Source: Erwinia persicina NBRC 102418
GTDB lineage: Bacteria > Pseudomonadota > Gammaproteobacteria > Enterobacterales > Enterobacteriaceae
Reading direction: 5' to 3'
DNA length: 64,000 bases
Assembly (NCBI RefSeq): GCF_001571305.1
Contig: NZ_BCTN01000001.1
Location: 372,001-436,000, forward strand
How positions within the stretch are numbered: position 1 is the stretch's first letter; each line of letters opens with the position of its first letter. The notes under the pieces are model-generated. The model was not told the origin of the DNA. It saw nothing but the letters and a program-made list of their open reading frames with translations, and ran no database searches. This document shows positions 53,634 to 62,513 of this stretch, one piece after another. A program made the translations under genes and the position numbers.

Positions 53634-54556
53634 TCTTTGCCGGCGGCGGGCTGGCCGTGTTTTTGCAGGATCGTTTTTTTCAACAGTGCAGCGGTATGCT
53701 CCACAAAGGTCGCCACGGCCAGCGGGATATGGTGACGGCTGGGGTAGACAATCGACAGATCGTTATTCATCTGCCCGTAATCCGGCAGGACCGCAATCAA
53801 CTGCTGACGCGTTATGCTGTCATATAACAGCGACTCCGGTAAAAAACAGATCCCCAGCCCGTTTTGCGCCGCTTTCAGCTGCGCCTGTGCGGTATTGGCT
53901 GAAAAACGTCCGCTAACGTCAACCTGAACCTCGCCCTCTGGCCCCCTCAGATGCCAGACCGTGCGCGCGGCAGCATGACAGTGAGTAATACAGGTGTGAT
54001 GCTGCAGCGCGAGGATATCGTCAGGCATGCCAGCGGCATCGAGGTAAGCCTGACTGGCTGCCAGCAGGCGGCGGCCGGTGCTGATTTTGCGCGCCACCAG
54101 GCTGGAATCCTTCAGCTCCCCGCCACGAAAGGCCACATCAATCCCCTCGCCAATCATATCCGCATGCGTGTCGCTGAGGACAAAATCCAGATGCACACCG
54201 GGATATAACGCGAGAAATTCTGCCACCCACTCCATTAAAAACAGATCAAAAAAGTCAGCCGGTGCCGCCACTTTTATACGCCCTGCCGGGGCCTGATTTT
54301 CGCCGGCCAGCTGCGTGCTGATGGCGTTCAGTTCACTGATTTTTTGCGCGCTGTGCGCATACAGCTGCTCCCCGGCTCCGGTCAGCGTCAGCTTGCGGGT
54401 TGAGCGATGGAATAACCGCACGGAGAGGCTTGCCTCCAGCAGTTTGATTCGCCGGCTCAGGGTATTCGCTGGCATCCCCAGCCGCCGCGCGGCCCCGGCA
54501 AAACTCCCCGTTTCAACGATATGGACAAAGATCGCAACGTCATTGAGATCGAGCAT
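53630..54556 (-). CDS. LysR-family regulator, likely controls the pirin gene
   Basis: Transcription factor of 308 residues. The N-terminal helix-turn-helix reads I-F-V-H-I-V-E-T-G-S-F-A-G-A-A-R-R-L and continues P-A-N-T-L-S-R-R-I-K-L-L-E. A periplasmic-binding-like effector domain of the CrgA/YafC group follows. I chose the ATG at 54556 (M-L-D-L-N-D-V) as usual for this group; an upstream in-frame ATG would add ten residues. It is divergent from the pirin gene with a 144-base gap. LysR-pirin pairs are common in proteobacteria and the regulator typically activates pirin. Confidence 0.9.
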   Translation of the reverse strand: MLDLNDVAIFVHIVETGSFAGAARRLGMPANTLSRRIKLLEASLSVRLFHRSTRKLTLTGAGEQLYAHSAQKISELNAISTQLAGENQAPAGRIKVAAPADFFDLFLMEWVAEFLALYPGVHLDFVLSDTHADMIGEGIDVAFRGGELKDSSLVARKISTGRRLLAASQAYLDAAGMPDDILALQHHTCITHCHAAARTVWHLRGPEGEVQVDVSGRFSANTAQAQLKAAQNGLGICFLPESLLYDSITRQQLIAVLPDYGQMNNDLSIVYPSRHHIPLAVATFVEHTAALLKKTILQKHGQPAAGKD

Positions 54557-54700
54557 GTTATTACGTCCAAAAATGGATGAGTGCAATGATATTACACCCC
54601 CTAATCATGCCGTGTCCGGAGGATTAAGATATTCCACTGTGACAGGCAGCCCGGGAATGATCCGTCGTTGCCTGTGTTCCCCACATTATGAGGAAGTGAG

Positions 54701-55585
54701 ATGTCTTCGTTATCTGCCGATGAACATGCAGCTGCACGCCAGATTGCCTACCGGACAAGCGGCCGGGGAACAGGGCCAATCATTCGCCTGATGAGTCCCT
54801 CTGACTATGGCGCTCTCGTCAAACCGTTCGTTTTTCTCGATCGTTTCAGCGGCGACAGCACGATGATCGAACATATGCCCCTGCACCCTCACTCCGGTAT
54901 CGCCACGGTCACCGTGCTCACCGCCGGCGATCTGCGCTTTGACGACCCGGACGCGGGACAGGGCACCATTGGCTACGGCGGCGTCGAATGGATGCGTGCC
55001 GGCGGCGGCGTCTGGCACGGTAAAGAGATGTCGGCAGGGGACTCTGCCCGCGTGGAAGGGTTTCAGCTCTGGCTGGCCCTGCCCCCGGCGCTGGAAAATG
55101 GCCCTGTCGACAGCCAGTATCTTGAGGCGCCGTCGGTGCCGCAAACCGGCCCGGCCCGGGTCATCCTTGGCGAATATAACGGCGTCAAAAGTCCGGTTCG
55201 TTCCCCCGAGGGGATCAACTATCTGCTGGTGACGCTTCCCGCCCGCACCGTCTGGCACTATATCCCTCCTGAAAATCATACCTGCCTGTGGCTGAGTCTC
55301 AGTCAGGGAACGCTGCATACGCCTGATGCGGTAGCCAAAGGTGAGATGGTTATTTTCAGCGCCGGCACAGAGCCCGTGACACTGCAGGCCGGAGAGGAAG
55401 AAACACGGTTTGTCATCGGCTCGGCCGTTGATCATCCCTGGCCGCTTTCGCTGGGTAACTACTCCGTTCACACCAGTGAAGCAGCATTACGCGCAGGCGA
55501 AGCTAAAATTAAAGAGATCGGTCACCGGCTGCGCGAAGAAATGCGGGGCAAGCCTCAGTCCGGCTCCCTGCCGGTTTATCAATAA
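54701..55585 (+). CDS. Pirin family protein
   Basis: Bicupin protein of 294 residues. The metal site is visible as E-H-M-P-L-H-P-H-S-G with further His in G-V-W-H and Glu in F-Q-L-W-L-A-L-P-like context. The C-terminal pirin domain follows from about 190. Bacterial pirins act as quercetin dioxygenases or metabolic switches; the substrate here is unknown. An in-frame ATG a few codons earlier is not visible; GAGGAAG lies upstream of the chosen start. It pairs with the divergent LysR gene and precedes wrbA by 114 bases. Confidence 0.9.
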   Translation: MSSLSADEHAAARQIAYRTSGRGTGPIIRLMSPSDYGALVKPFVFLDRFSGDSTMIEHMPLHPHSGIATVTVLTAGDLRFDDPDAGQGTIGYGGVEWMRAGGGVWHGKEMSAGDSARVEGFQLWLALPPALENGPVDSQYLEAPSVPQTGPARVILGEYNGVKSPVRSPEGINYLLVTLPARTVWHYIPPENHTCLWLSLSQGTLHTPDAVAKGEMVIFSAGTEPVTLQAGEEETRFVIGSAVDHPWPLSLGNYSVHTSEAALRAGEAKIKEIGHRLREEMRGKPQSGSLPVYQ

Positions 55586-55699
55586 CGTGGCTTATTCTGG
55601 CCCTCAGCGGAGTTCTGTTCTGTGACTGTGTTACGTCGTCTTTTTACACGCTTTTTTACACCAAAAGAGAATGCCATTCATCCCGAAAAGGAAAATAAA

Positions 55700-56296
55700 A
55701 TGCCAAAGATTTTAGTGCTTTATCATTCAATGTACGGTCATATTGAAACGCTGGCCCAAAACGTTGCTGAAGGCGCCGCCAGCGTTGAGGGTGCAGAAGT
55801 GACGGTCAAACGCGTGCCTGAAACGATGGATAGCGAAGCGTTCAAAACCTATGGCGGTAAAACCGATCAGAAAGCCGCCATTGCCAGCCCGGCCGAGCTG
55901 GCGGACTATGATGCCATTATTATTGGCACACCGACCCGCTTTGGTAATATGTCGGGCCAGATGCGTAACTTCCTTGATCAAACCGGCGGCCTGTGGGCGA
56001 AAGGCGCACTCGTCGGCAAAATTGCCAGCGTCTTTACCTCTACCGGGACCGGCGGCGGTCAGGAGATGACCATTACCTCTACCTGGACCACGCTGGCTCA
56101 CCACGGGATGATCATTGTCCCTATCGGCTACAGCACCCCCGAGCTGTTCGATATCTCTCAGGTCAGTGGGGGAACACCCTACGGTGCGTCAACGCTGGCA
56201 GGCGGCGACGGCTCACGTCAGCCGGACGAACGTGAGCGGGCTATTGCCAGACATCAGGGTAAATACGTAGCGGAGATCGCTCGCAAAATGCAGTAA
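55700..56296 (+). CDS. wrbA: NAD(P)H:quinone oxidoreductase WrbA
   Basis: Flavoprotein of 198 residues, the E. coli length, that reduces quinones by two electrons and protects from oxidative stress. The FMN loop is [10 protein letters not shown], followed by [13 protein letters not shown] and [10 protein letters not shown]. The C-terminal [15 protein letters not shown] is conserved. I chose the ATG at 55700 with AAAGGAAA upstream; an earlier in-frame start would add 26 residues without homology. Pirin and WrbA side by side suggest a shared link to quinone or flavonoid chemistry. Confidence 0.96.
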   Translation: MPKILVLYHSMYGHIETLAQNVAEGAASVEGAEVTVKRVPETMDSEAFKTYGGKTDQKAAIASPAELADYDAIIIGTPTRFGNMSGQMRNFLDQTGGLWAKGALVGKIASVFTSTGTGGGQEMTITSTWTTLAHHGMIIVPIGYSTPELFDISQVSGGTPYGASTLAGGDGSRQPDERERAIARHQGKYVAEIARKMQ

Positions 56297-56318
56297 CAGG
56301 CCTGACGCTATGAGAAAA

Positions 56319-56348
56319 AAGAGATGATGCCTTCATCTCTTTTTTTTT
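56319..56348. terminator. Rho-independent terminator after wrbA
   Basis: AAGAGATGA and TCATCTCTT form a nine-base stem around TGCCT, followed by eight T residues on the plus strand. The A-run before it would also allow termination on the minus strand. Confidence 0.9.
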
Positions 56349-56401
56349 GCGCTACACTCTGCGCCATAGCCACCCGGCGTATCTGTAGCAGGAGTTTAAC
56401 G

Positions 56402-56824
56402 ATGACAATCCGTCCCTTTACCGAAGCCGACCGGCCGTTTTTACGCACGCTGTTTCTTGCCTCCCGTAAGGCAAACTGGACCTGGCTGGATGACAGCCAG
56501 TGGCAGCTGGAAGATTTCGACAGGATCACGCTGGGCGAGCGGGTACTTGTTGCCGAGGAAGACGGTCATCGTGTCGGTTTTGCCGCCGTACTGGATAACG
56601 ATAACTTCCTGCACAGTCTGTTTATCGACCCGGCCTGCCAGGGCAGCGGTGCCGGCAGTGCCTTACTACAGGCGGTGCAGAAAAGCTTCACCTCAACCGG
56701 GGCGCTGAAGTGCCTGGCGGAAAATGTGCAGGCGCAGCGTTTTTACAAAAAGCACGGCTGGCGCGTAGTGGCTGAAGGTGACAGCGATCAGGGGGAATAC
56801 CTGCTGATGCACTACGTGCTGTAA
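56402..56824 (+). CDS. GNAT-family N-acetyltransferase
   Basis: Small acetyltransferase of 140 residues. Motif A, which binds acetyl-CoA, reads L-F-I-D-P-A-C-Q-G-S-G-A-G-S-A-L-L, and F-Y-K-K-H-G-W is the C-terminal motif B. The substrate is unknown. The ATG at 56402 has AGGAG eight bases upstream; the longer open frame crosses the wrbA terminator and is not used. It may be transcribed alone. Confidence 0.87.
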   Translation: MTIRPFTEADRPFLRTLFLASRKANWTWLDDSQWQLEDFDRITLGERVLVAEEDGHRVGFAAVLDNDNFLHSLFIDPACQGSGAGSALLQAVQKSFTSTGALKCLAENVQAQRFYKKHGWRVVAEGDSDQGEYLLMHYVL

Positions 56825-56930
56825 CGCTTTCCGCGCATTATCTGCTCACGACGCGTGTGCCCGGGACGGGCTATCTGTAGCCGTTGACGTGCGCTGAAAA
56901 ATCCTTTTCACGCTCACCAGGGACTGTGGC

Positions 56931-57548
56931 ATGTGGAATGTATTTCATCTGGTTGACCTCGCCGGCACGCTGGCCTTTGCCCTCAGCGGTGCCACGGCCG
57001 GGGTGCGGGAGGATTTCGATGTCTTCGGCGTGTTTGTGCTGGCTGCCACAACGGCGGTGGGGGGCGGCATTATCCGCGATATATGTATTGCCAGCCTGCC
57101 CCCGGCGGGGCTGGTCAGCCTGGCCTATCTGGTCATCATTCTGGTGGCCGTCCTGTGCGTCGCCTTCTTCCAGCGTCTGCTCCTCTCTTTCGAGAAAGCC
57201 ACGCTGTTTTTTGATGCGCTGGGGCTGGGCTTTTTTGCCGCGTTTGGGGCCAATAAAACCTGGCAGCACACCCACAGTATTGAGCTGGCGATACTGCTGG
57301 GATGCATCAGTGCGGTGGGGGGTGGCTGTCTGCGCGACCTGTTAACCGGCAGGCCCCCGGCCATCTTCAGCAAGGATATTTATGCCAGTGCAGCGCTGGT
57401 GGGGGCAGCCATTGAACTGACCGGATCGGCCGAGGTTATTCCGCAGATGTGGAGTGCCTGGCTGGCCATTACGGTCTGCACGTTGCTGCGCCTGATGGCA
57501 CTAAAATATAAAATCGGCTTGCCGTTGATTAAACACAACGGATTATAA
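56931..57548 (+). CDS. TRIC-family cation channel protein (YicG/YadS-like)
   Basis: Integral membrane protein of 205 residues with seven predicted segments in two repeats. Each repeat carries the TRIC signature, A-V-G-G-G-I-I-R-D near residue 48 and A-V-G-G-G-C-L-R-D near 131. Prokaryotic TRIC proteins form homotrimeric potassium-permeable channels with two UPF0126 repeats. The length equals E. coli YicG. It is 106 bases downstream of the GNAT gene and need not be related to it. Confidence 0.9.
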   Translation: MWNVFHLVDLAGTLAFALSGATAGVREDFDVFGVFVLAATTAVGGGIIRDICIASLPPAGLVSLAYLVIILVAVLCVAFFQRLLLSFEKATLFFDALGLGFFAAFGANKTWQHTHSIELAILLGCISAVGGGCLRDLLTGRPPAIFSKDIYASAALVGAAIELTGSAEVIPQMWSAWLAITVCTLLRLMALKYKIGLPLIKHNGL

Positions 57549-57580
57549 TAACGTTTTAGCACAGAGAATGGCCTTTCCCG

Positions 57581-57829
57581 ATGATAAGCAGATCCCCACA
57601 TGAACAAGCTGGCGTCAGCGCCCGTGCCTACGAGATGCTGCAGTACCTGAACCGCATCGCCCGTGGCGATCGGGCGTTCACGATTCTGGACACGCTGCTT
57701 AACCACCGCTGTAACGTCACACCCGATAATGACTTTACCCTGATCCTCCAGTTGTTTGATGCCGGTAAAATTGATTTTGATTATTCGATGGTGGAGGGTT
57801 TTCAGCAAAGGCATGTCCGGTTGACATGA
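57581..57829 (+). CDS. Small protein of 82 residues, function unknown
   Basis: The frame reads M-I-S-R-S-P-H-E-Q-A and continues with a likely helical part (A-Y-E-M-L-Q-Y-L-N-R-I-A-R) and N-D-F-T-L-I-L-Q-L-F-D-A-G-K-I-D-F. Amino-acid composition is balanced and third positions are GC-rich like its neighbours, which favours a real gene. The ribosome binding site is weak (GAGAATGG ten bases upstream). A TATAAT at 57543-57548 could be its -10 element. No signal peptide or membrane segment is seen, and I do not recognise the family. Confidence 0.6.
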   Translation: MISRSPHEQAGVSARAYEMLQYLNRIARGDRAFTILDTLLNHRCNVTPDNDFTLILQLFDAGKIDFDYSMVEGFQQRHVRLT

Positions 57830-57839
57830 GGCTAATCAC

Positions 57840-57863
57840 GGCCGGCCCCGTCGCGGGCCGGCC
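57840..57863. terminator. GC-rich hairpin between the small gene and mrp
   Basis: GGCCGGCCC and GGGCCGGCC form a perfect nine-base stem around CGTCGC in the 42-base gap between two convergent genes. There is no T-run. It is very stable and probably terminates both. Confidence 0.65.
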
Positions 57864-57871
57864 CGCCAGCA

Positions 57872-58984
57872 TTACACCGCGCGGAAGGCGATATCCTCCG
57901 GGATGACCTCGCCCTGCCAGTAAAGCCGGGAGGCAACCTGGGTCGCCAGCTGGCGATACAGCCCGGTAAACTCACTCCCGGGCCGGCGGATAACGGTGGG
58001 CTCCCCGTTATCCAGATCTTCCCGCAGGCTGATGTGCAGCGGCAGCTGACTCAGCAGGTGCGTGTGGTACTGTTCCGCCAGTTTTGCCGCCCCTCCCGTG
58101 CCGAAGATCGGCTCGTGGTGTCCGCACTGGCTGCAGATATGCATACTCATGTTCTCGACCACCCCCAGCACCGGCACATTCACTTTTTCAAACATCACGA
58201 TGCCTTTACGCGCATCGATCAGCGCAATATCCTGCGGGGTAGTGACCACAACGGCACCGGTCACCGGCACGTTCTGCGCCAGCGTGAGCTGAATATCGCC
58301 GGTCCCCGGTGGCATATCCAGCACCAGATAATCCAGCTCCGGCCACAGCGTCTCGTTCAGCAACTGCATCAGCGCCTTGCTGGCCATCGGGCCGCGCCAG
58401 ACCATCGCATTATCCTCCGTGACCAGATAGCCAATAGAGTTCGTCGCCAGGCCGTGCGCCATAATGGGGGCCATATGGGTGCCGTCCGGAGAGGTCGGGC
58501 GCTGATCCTGAACCCCCAGCATATCCGGGATTGACGGTCCATAAATGTCAGCATCCAGCAGGCCCACTTTCGCCCCTTCTGCGGCCAGCGCCAGCGCCAG
58601 GTTCACCGCCGTCGTGGATTTCCCCACCCCGCCCTTGCCGGAGCTGATGGCGATAATGTTTTTCACCCCGTTCACGCCTGGACGGTTTTTCACGCGCTGA
58701 AGCGTGGCCACGTTCAGCGTTAATCGCCAGGCGATGGCCGCCGCCCCGGTCAGGCGCAACAGATCTGCGCTAACCGTGGCTTTCAGTGTCTCGAACGGAC
58801 TTTGCCAGACAAACGGCATACTGAGTTCAATATGCAGCGTATTGTCCATCAGCGCACAGTGGTGCAGCGCCTTCAGGACGGTGAGGTTATGGTGCAATGT
58901 AGGATGTTCAAACGTGGTCAGCACGCCCGTCACGATAGCGCGCAGCGCTTCGGGGGAGTGATGCCCCTGGGATTGTGAAGTCAT
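57872..58984 (-). CDS. mrp: Iron-sulphur cluster carrier Mrp (ApbC)
   Basis: Cytoplasmic P-loop ATPase of 370 residues that carries iron-sulphur clusters to target proteins. An N-terminal MIP18-like domain (P-E-A-L-R-A-I-V-T-G) is followed by the ATPase: the deviant Walker A is S-S-G-K-G-G-V-G-K-S-T, then L-D-A-D-I-Y-G-P-S and D-M-P-P-G-T-G-D-I-Q. The cluster-binding C-x-x-C is in H-I-C-S-Q-C-G-H-H. I chose the ATG at 58984 because AAGGA lies seven bases upstream and the length then matches E. coli (369). It is divergent from metG, as in E. coli. Confidence 0.95.
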   Translation of the reverse strand: MTSQSQGHHSPEALRAIVTGVLTTFEHPTLHHNLTVLKALHHCALMDNTLHIELSMPFVWQSPFETLKATVSADLLRLTGAAAIAWRLTLNVATLQRVKNRPGVNGVKNIIAISSGKGGVGKSTTAVNLALALAAEGAKVGLLDADIYGPSIPDMLGVQDQRPTSPDGTHMAPIMAHGLATNSIGYLVTEDNAMVWRGPMASKALMQLLNETLWPELDYLVLDMPPGTGDIQLTLAQNVPVTGAVVVTTPQDIALIDARKGIVMFEKVNVPVLGVVENMSMHICSQCGHHEPIFGTGGAAKLAEQYHTHLLSQLPLHISLREDLDNGEPTVIRRPGSEFTGLYRQLATQVASRLYWQGEVIPEDIAFRAV

Positions 58985-59161
58985 CTGGGTTCCTTGATAT
59001 GGCGACTCTGTATTTATGCCTTTAAGCATATCAGATCTGTTCGGGGGTAACTTATCGCCCGGGAAAAAACCGCAGGGAGTTGAACCCCTTGTTTACGCAG
59101 GGACAGGCAATCGGTTACCATCTAAACCCCCTTTTTCAACAGGTATGAGCTAAGTCTTACT

Positions 59162-61192
59162 ATGACTCAAGTCGCGAAAAAAATTTTGGTAACGTGCGCA
59201 CTGCCGTACGCTAATGGCTCCATTCATCTCGGCCACATGCTCGAGCATATCCAGGCAGATATTTGGGTCCGTTACCAGCGAATGCGCGGCAACCAGGTTT
59301 ACTTCATCTGTGCCGATGACGCACACGGGACGCCGATCATGCTGAAAGCCCAGCAGATGGGCATTGCGCCTGAGCAGATGATTGCCGATATGAGTCAGGA
59401 ACATCAGACCGACTTTGCCGGTTTTGATATCAGCTACGACAATTATCACTCAACGCACAGCGAAGAGAACCGTGAGCTGTCTGCACTGATCTATACCCGA
59501 CTGAAAGAGAACGGTTTTATCAAGAACCGCACCATTTCTCAGCTCTACGATCCGGAAAAAGGCATGTTTCTGCCCGACCGTTTTGTCAAAGGCACCTGCC
59601 CGAAATGTAAGGCGCCGGATCAGTACGGTGATAACTGTGAAGTCTGTTCGGCCACCTACAGCCCGACCGAACTGATCGATCCTAAGTCCGTGGTATCCGG
59701 GGCGACCCCCGTGATGCGTGACTCTGAGCACTTCTTCTTCGATCTGCCAGAGTTCAGCGCCATGCTGCAAGCCTGGACCCGCTCCGGAGCGTTGCAGGAG
59801 CAGGTGGCAAACAAAATGCAGGAATGGTTCGAATCCGGCCTGCAGCAGTGGGATATCTCCCGCGATGCCCCGTACTTCGGCTTTGAGATCCCTGACGCCC
59901 CGGGCAAATATTTCTACGTCTGGCTGGATGCGCCGATCGGCTACATGGGCTCGTTCAAAAACCTGTGCGACAAGCGTGGCGATATCGACTTTGATGCCTT
60001 CTGGCAGAAAGATTCTGATGCCGATCTCTATCACTTTATTGGTAAAGACATCGTTTATTTCCACAGCCTGTTCTGGCCGGCGATGCTGGAAGGCAGCAAT
60101 TTCCGTAAACCGACCAACCTGTTTGTGCATGGTTATGTCACGGTGAACGGCGCGAAAATGTCTAAATCGCGCGGCACGTTCATTAAAGCCAGCACCTGGC
60201 TGCAGCACCTGGATGCCGACAGCCTGCGCTACTACTACGCGGCGAAGCTCTCCTCGCGCATTGATGACATCGACCTGAATCTGGAAGATTTCGTGCAGCG
60301 CGTAAACGCTGACATCGTCAACAAAGTGGTTAACCTGGCATCGCGCAATGCCGGCTTTATCACCAAGCGTTTCAACGGACAGCTCTCCGCTGAACTGGCC
60401 GATCCTGCGCTGTACAAGACCTTTACCGATGCGTCTGCCAGCATCGGGGAAGCCTGGGCCAGCCGTGAGTTCAGCCGCGCGGTGCGTGAAATTATGGCAC
60501 TGGCCGACGTCGCCAACCGCTATGTTGACGAGCAGGCTCCGTGGGTCGTCGCGAAGCAGGAAGGCCGGGATGCCGACCTGCAGGCGATCTGCTCCATGGG
60601 CATCAACCTGTTCCGCGTGCTGATGACCTGGCTGAAGCCGGTGCTGCCTTCGCTTACTGCGCGTACCGAAGCGTTCCTCAATCAGGAGCTGACCTGGGAC
60701 GGCATCCAGCAGCCGTTGCTGAACCACAGCATTGCGCCGTTCAAAGCCCTGTATGGCCGCATTGAGATGGATAAAGTGAACGGACTGATCGAAGCGTCAA
60801 AAGAAGATGCTGCGGCGGCGAAAGCCCCGGCCAGCGGCCCGCTGGCGGACGATCCGATTCAGGACACCATCAGCTTTGACGATTTTGCTAAAGTCGACAT
60901 GCGTATTGCGCTGATTGAGAACGCAGAATATGTTGAAGGATCTGACAAGCTGCTGCGCCTCTCACTGGATCTGGGGGGAGAAAAGCGCAATGTCTTCTCC
61001 GGCATCCGGGCTGCCTATCCGGATCCGGCCGTGCTGGTGGGCCGCCTGACGGTGATGGTCGCCAACCTGGCTCCGCGTAAAATGCGCTTTGGCCTCTCCG
61101 AAGGTATGGTCATGGCAGCCGGTCCCGGCGGAACAGATATCTTCCTGCTCAGCCCTGACAGCGGCGCCCAGCCGGGCCAGCAAGTGAAGTAA
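59162..61192 (+). CDS. metG: Methionyl-tRNA synthetase
   Basis: Essential enzyme of 676 residues charging tRNA-Met. The class I signatures are H-L-G-H (in [11 protein letters not shown]) and K-M-S-K-S (in [11 protein letters not shown]). The zinc knuckle is [19 protein letters not shown]-terminal EMAPII-like tRNA-binding domain begins near 570 ([12 protein letters not shown]). All parts are intact and the length matches E. coli (677). Confidence 0.98.
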   Translation: MTQVAKKILVTCALPYANGSIHLGHMLEHIQADIWVRYQRMRGNQVYFICADDAHGTPIMLKAQQMGIAPEQMIADMSQEHQTDFAGFDISYDNYHSTHSEENRELSALIYTRLKENGFIKNRTISQLYDPEKGMFLPDRFVKGTCPKCKAPDQYGDNCEVCSATYSPTELIDPKSVVSGATPVMRDSEHFFFDLPEFSAMLQAWTRSGALQEQVANKMQEWFESGLQQWDISRDAPYFGFEIPDAPGKYFYVWLDAPIGYMGSFKNLCDKRGDIDFDAFWQKDSDADLYHFIGKDIVYFHSLFWPAMLEGSNFRKPTNLFVHGYVTVNGAKMSKSRGTFIKASTWLQHLDADSLRYYYAAKLSSRIDDIDLNLEDFVQRVNADIVNKVVNLASRNAGFITKRFNGQLSAELADPALYKTFTDASASIGEAWASREFSRAVREIMALADVANRYVDEQAPWVVAKQEGRDADLQAICSMGINLFRVLMTWLKPVLPSLTARTEAFLNQELTWDGIQQPLLNHSIAPFKALYGRIEMDKVNGLIEASKEDAAAAKAPASGPLADDPIQDTISFDDFAKVDMRIALIENAEYVEGSDKLLRLSLDLGGEKRNVFSGIRAAYPDPAVLVGRLTVMVANLAPRKMRFGLSEGMVMAAGPGGTDIFLLSPDSGAQPGQQVK

Positions 61193-61208
61193 CCCTCATG
61201 CTGTGTAG

Positions 61209-61235
61209 GGGTTGACCTTCTGTACCGGTCAACCC
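61209..61235 (+). terminator. Hairpin after metG
   Basis: GGGTTGACC and GGTCAACCC form a perfect nine-base stem, 16 bases after the metG stop. The tail (GTTGTTAAG) is weakly T-rich. A second GC-rich hairpin (GGGGCG/CGCCCC, 61262-61287) follows before yohJ. Confidence 0.6.
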
Positions 61236-61306
61236 GTTGTTAAGATGTCAGTCATCTGCACGGGGCGGCCGGTAAAAGGGTCGCCCCCTACTGTTCAGGA
61301 CACTGA

Positions 61307-61702
61307 ATGCATACCGCCCTCGTTACGCTATGGCACTATCTCCGCGCTTTTCTCATTATCTATCTGTGCCTGTATGCCGGGCGCGGACTTTCTGCCCTGC
61401 TACCGGTGGCCATCCCCGGCAGTATTCTCGGCATGCTGATGTTGTTTGCTCTCCTGGCCTCGCAGCTGCTGCCGGTTCACTGGGTCAAGCCCGGTTGTCA
61501 CCTGCTGATCCGCTATATGGCGCTGCTGTTCGTGCCGATTAGCGTTGGCGTGATGAACGACATGGATATTCTCACCGCCCAGTTTGGCCCGATTGTTATC
61601 TCCTGCGTCGTCAGCACGCTGATCGTACTGGTGACCATCGGGCTGATGTCGCAGCATCTTAACGACCGCCACCAGCGGCGTACAGGAGCACAGGATGAGT
61701 GA
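61307..61702 (+). CDS. yohJ: CidA/LrgA-family membrane protein YohJ
   Basis: Holin-like inner-membrane protein of 131 residues with four hydrophobic segments. [14 protein letters not shown] and [10 protein letters not shown] are family signatures. In E. coli YohJ/YohK (the CidA/LrgA and CidB/LrgB pair) affect cell permeability and have been linked to 3-hydroxypropionate uptake and murein hydrolase control. Its end overlaps yohK by eight bases. Confidence 0.94.
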   Translation: MHTALVTLWHYLRAFLIIYLCLYAGRGLSALLPVAIPGSILGMLMLFALLASQLLPVHWVKPGCHLLIRYMALLFVPISVGVMNDMDILTAQFGPIVISCVVSTLIVLVTIGLMSQHLNDRHQRRTGAQDE

Positions 61703-62387
61703 TATCTGGTGGTCGCTGCCGCTGACCGTACTGGTGTTTCTGGGCGCGCGTAAACTGGCGGCCAGGGTAAAAATGTCGATTGTTAACCCACTGCTGATTG
61801 CCATGGCGGTGATCATTCCGCTTCTGCTGCTGTTACAGATGCCCTACACCCGCTATTTCCAGGGCAGCGCCCTGCTGAACGATCTGCTGCAACCGGCGGT
61901 GGTGGCGCTGGCGTTGCCGCTGTACGAGCAGATGCATCAGATCCGTTCACGCTGGCGGTCCATTATCAGCGTCTGCTTCGTTGGCAGCATAACGGCGATG
62001 GTGTCGGGTACGGCCATTGCGCTGTGGCTGGGTGCCACGCCGCAGATTGCCGCCACCCTGCTGCCCAAGTCGGTGACCACGCCGATTGCCATGGCGGTCT
62101 CAGGCACGCTGGGGGGGATTCCGGCCATCAGCGCCATTTGCGTGCTGCTGGCGGGCGTGCTGGGTGCGGTGTTTGGCCATATGCTGCTCAACCTGTTACG
62201 GGTGCGCAGTAAATCGGCACGCGGCCTGGCCATCGGTAATGCCTCTCATGCGCTGGGCACCGCGCGCGCTGCTGAAATCGACTATCAGGAGGGAGCATTC
62301 AGCTCGCTGGCGCTGGTGCTGTGCGGCATCATTACCTCACTGCTGGCACCGTTCATTTTTCCGTTGCTGATGGCGCTCTGGGGCTAA
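61695..62387 (+). CDS. yohK: CidB/LrgB-family membrane protein YohK
   Basis: Membrane protein of 230 residues, with about seven hydrophobic segments, paired with Yoh[20 protein letters not shown] and [10 protein letters not shown] are LrgB signatures. The start overlaps yohJ, which indicates coupling. It lies directly upstream of cdd, as in E. coli. Confidence 0.94.
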   Translation: MSDIWWSLPLTVLVFLGARKLAARVKMSIVNPLLIAMAVIIPLLLLLQMPYTRYFQGSALLNDLLQPAVVALALPLYEQMHQIRSRWRSIISVCFVGSITAMVSGTAIALWLGATPQIAATLLPKSVTTPIAMAVSGTLGGIPAISAICVLLAGVLGAVFGHMLLNLLRVRSKSARGLAIGNASHALGTARAAEIDYQEGAFSSLALVLCGIITSLLAPFIFPLLMALWG

Positions 62388-62391
62388 AACT

Positions 62392-62484
62392 TGCGATAAG
62401 TCTCGCATTTTGCTGATCAATTTCATTTATTACATTGATAGAGAGACACAGATCACATATAACTGGCTGCCGGCCCGCTACCAT
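62392..62484 (+). promoter_or_regulatory. cdd promoter with two CRP-like sites 50 bases apart
   Basis: TGCGA-N6-TCGCA lies at 62392-62407 and AGAGA-N6-TCACA at 62442-62457. Their centres are 50 bases apart. A -10 element TACCAT at 62479-62484 predicts a start at 62491, placing the nearer site at -41.5 and the farther at -91.5. This is the CRP-CytR-CRP layout of CytR-regulated promoters in E. coli, including cdd. The first site is a perfect dyad but departs from the CRP consensus at one base in each half. Confidence 0.6.
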
Positions 62485-62513
62485 GGGCTGCATCCAGCGA
62501 AAGAGGCCCCACT

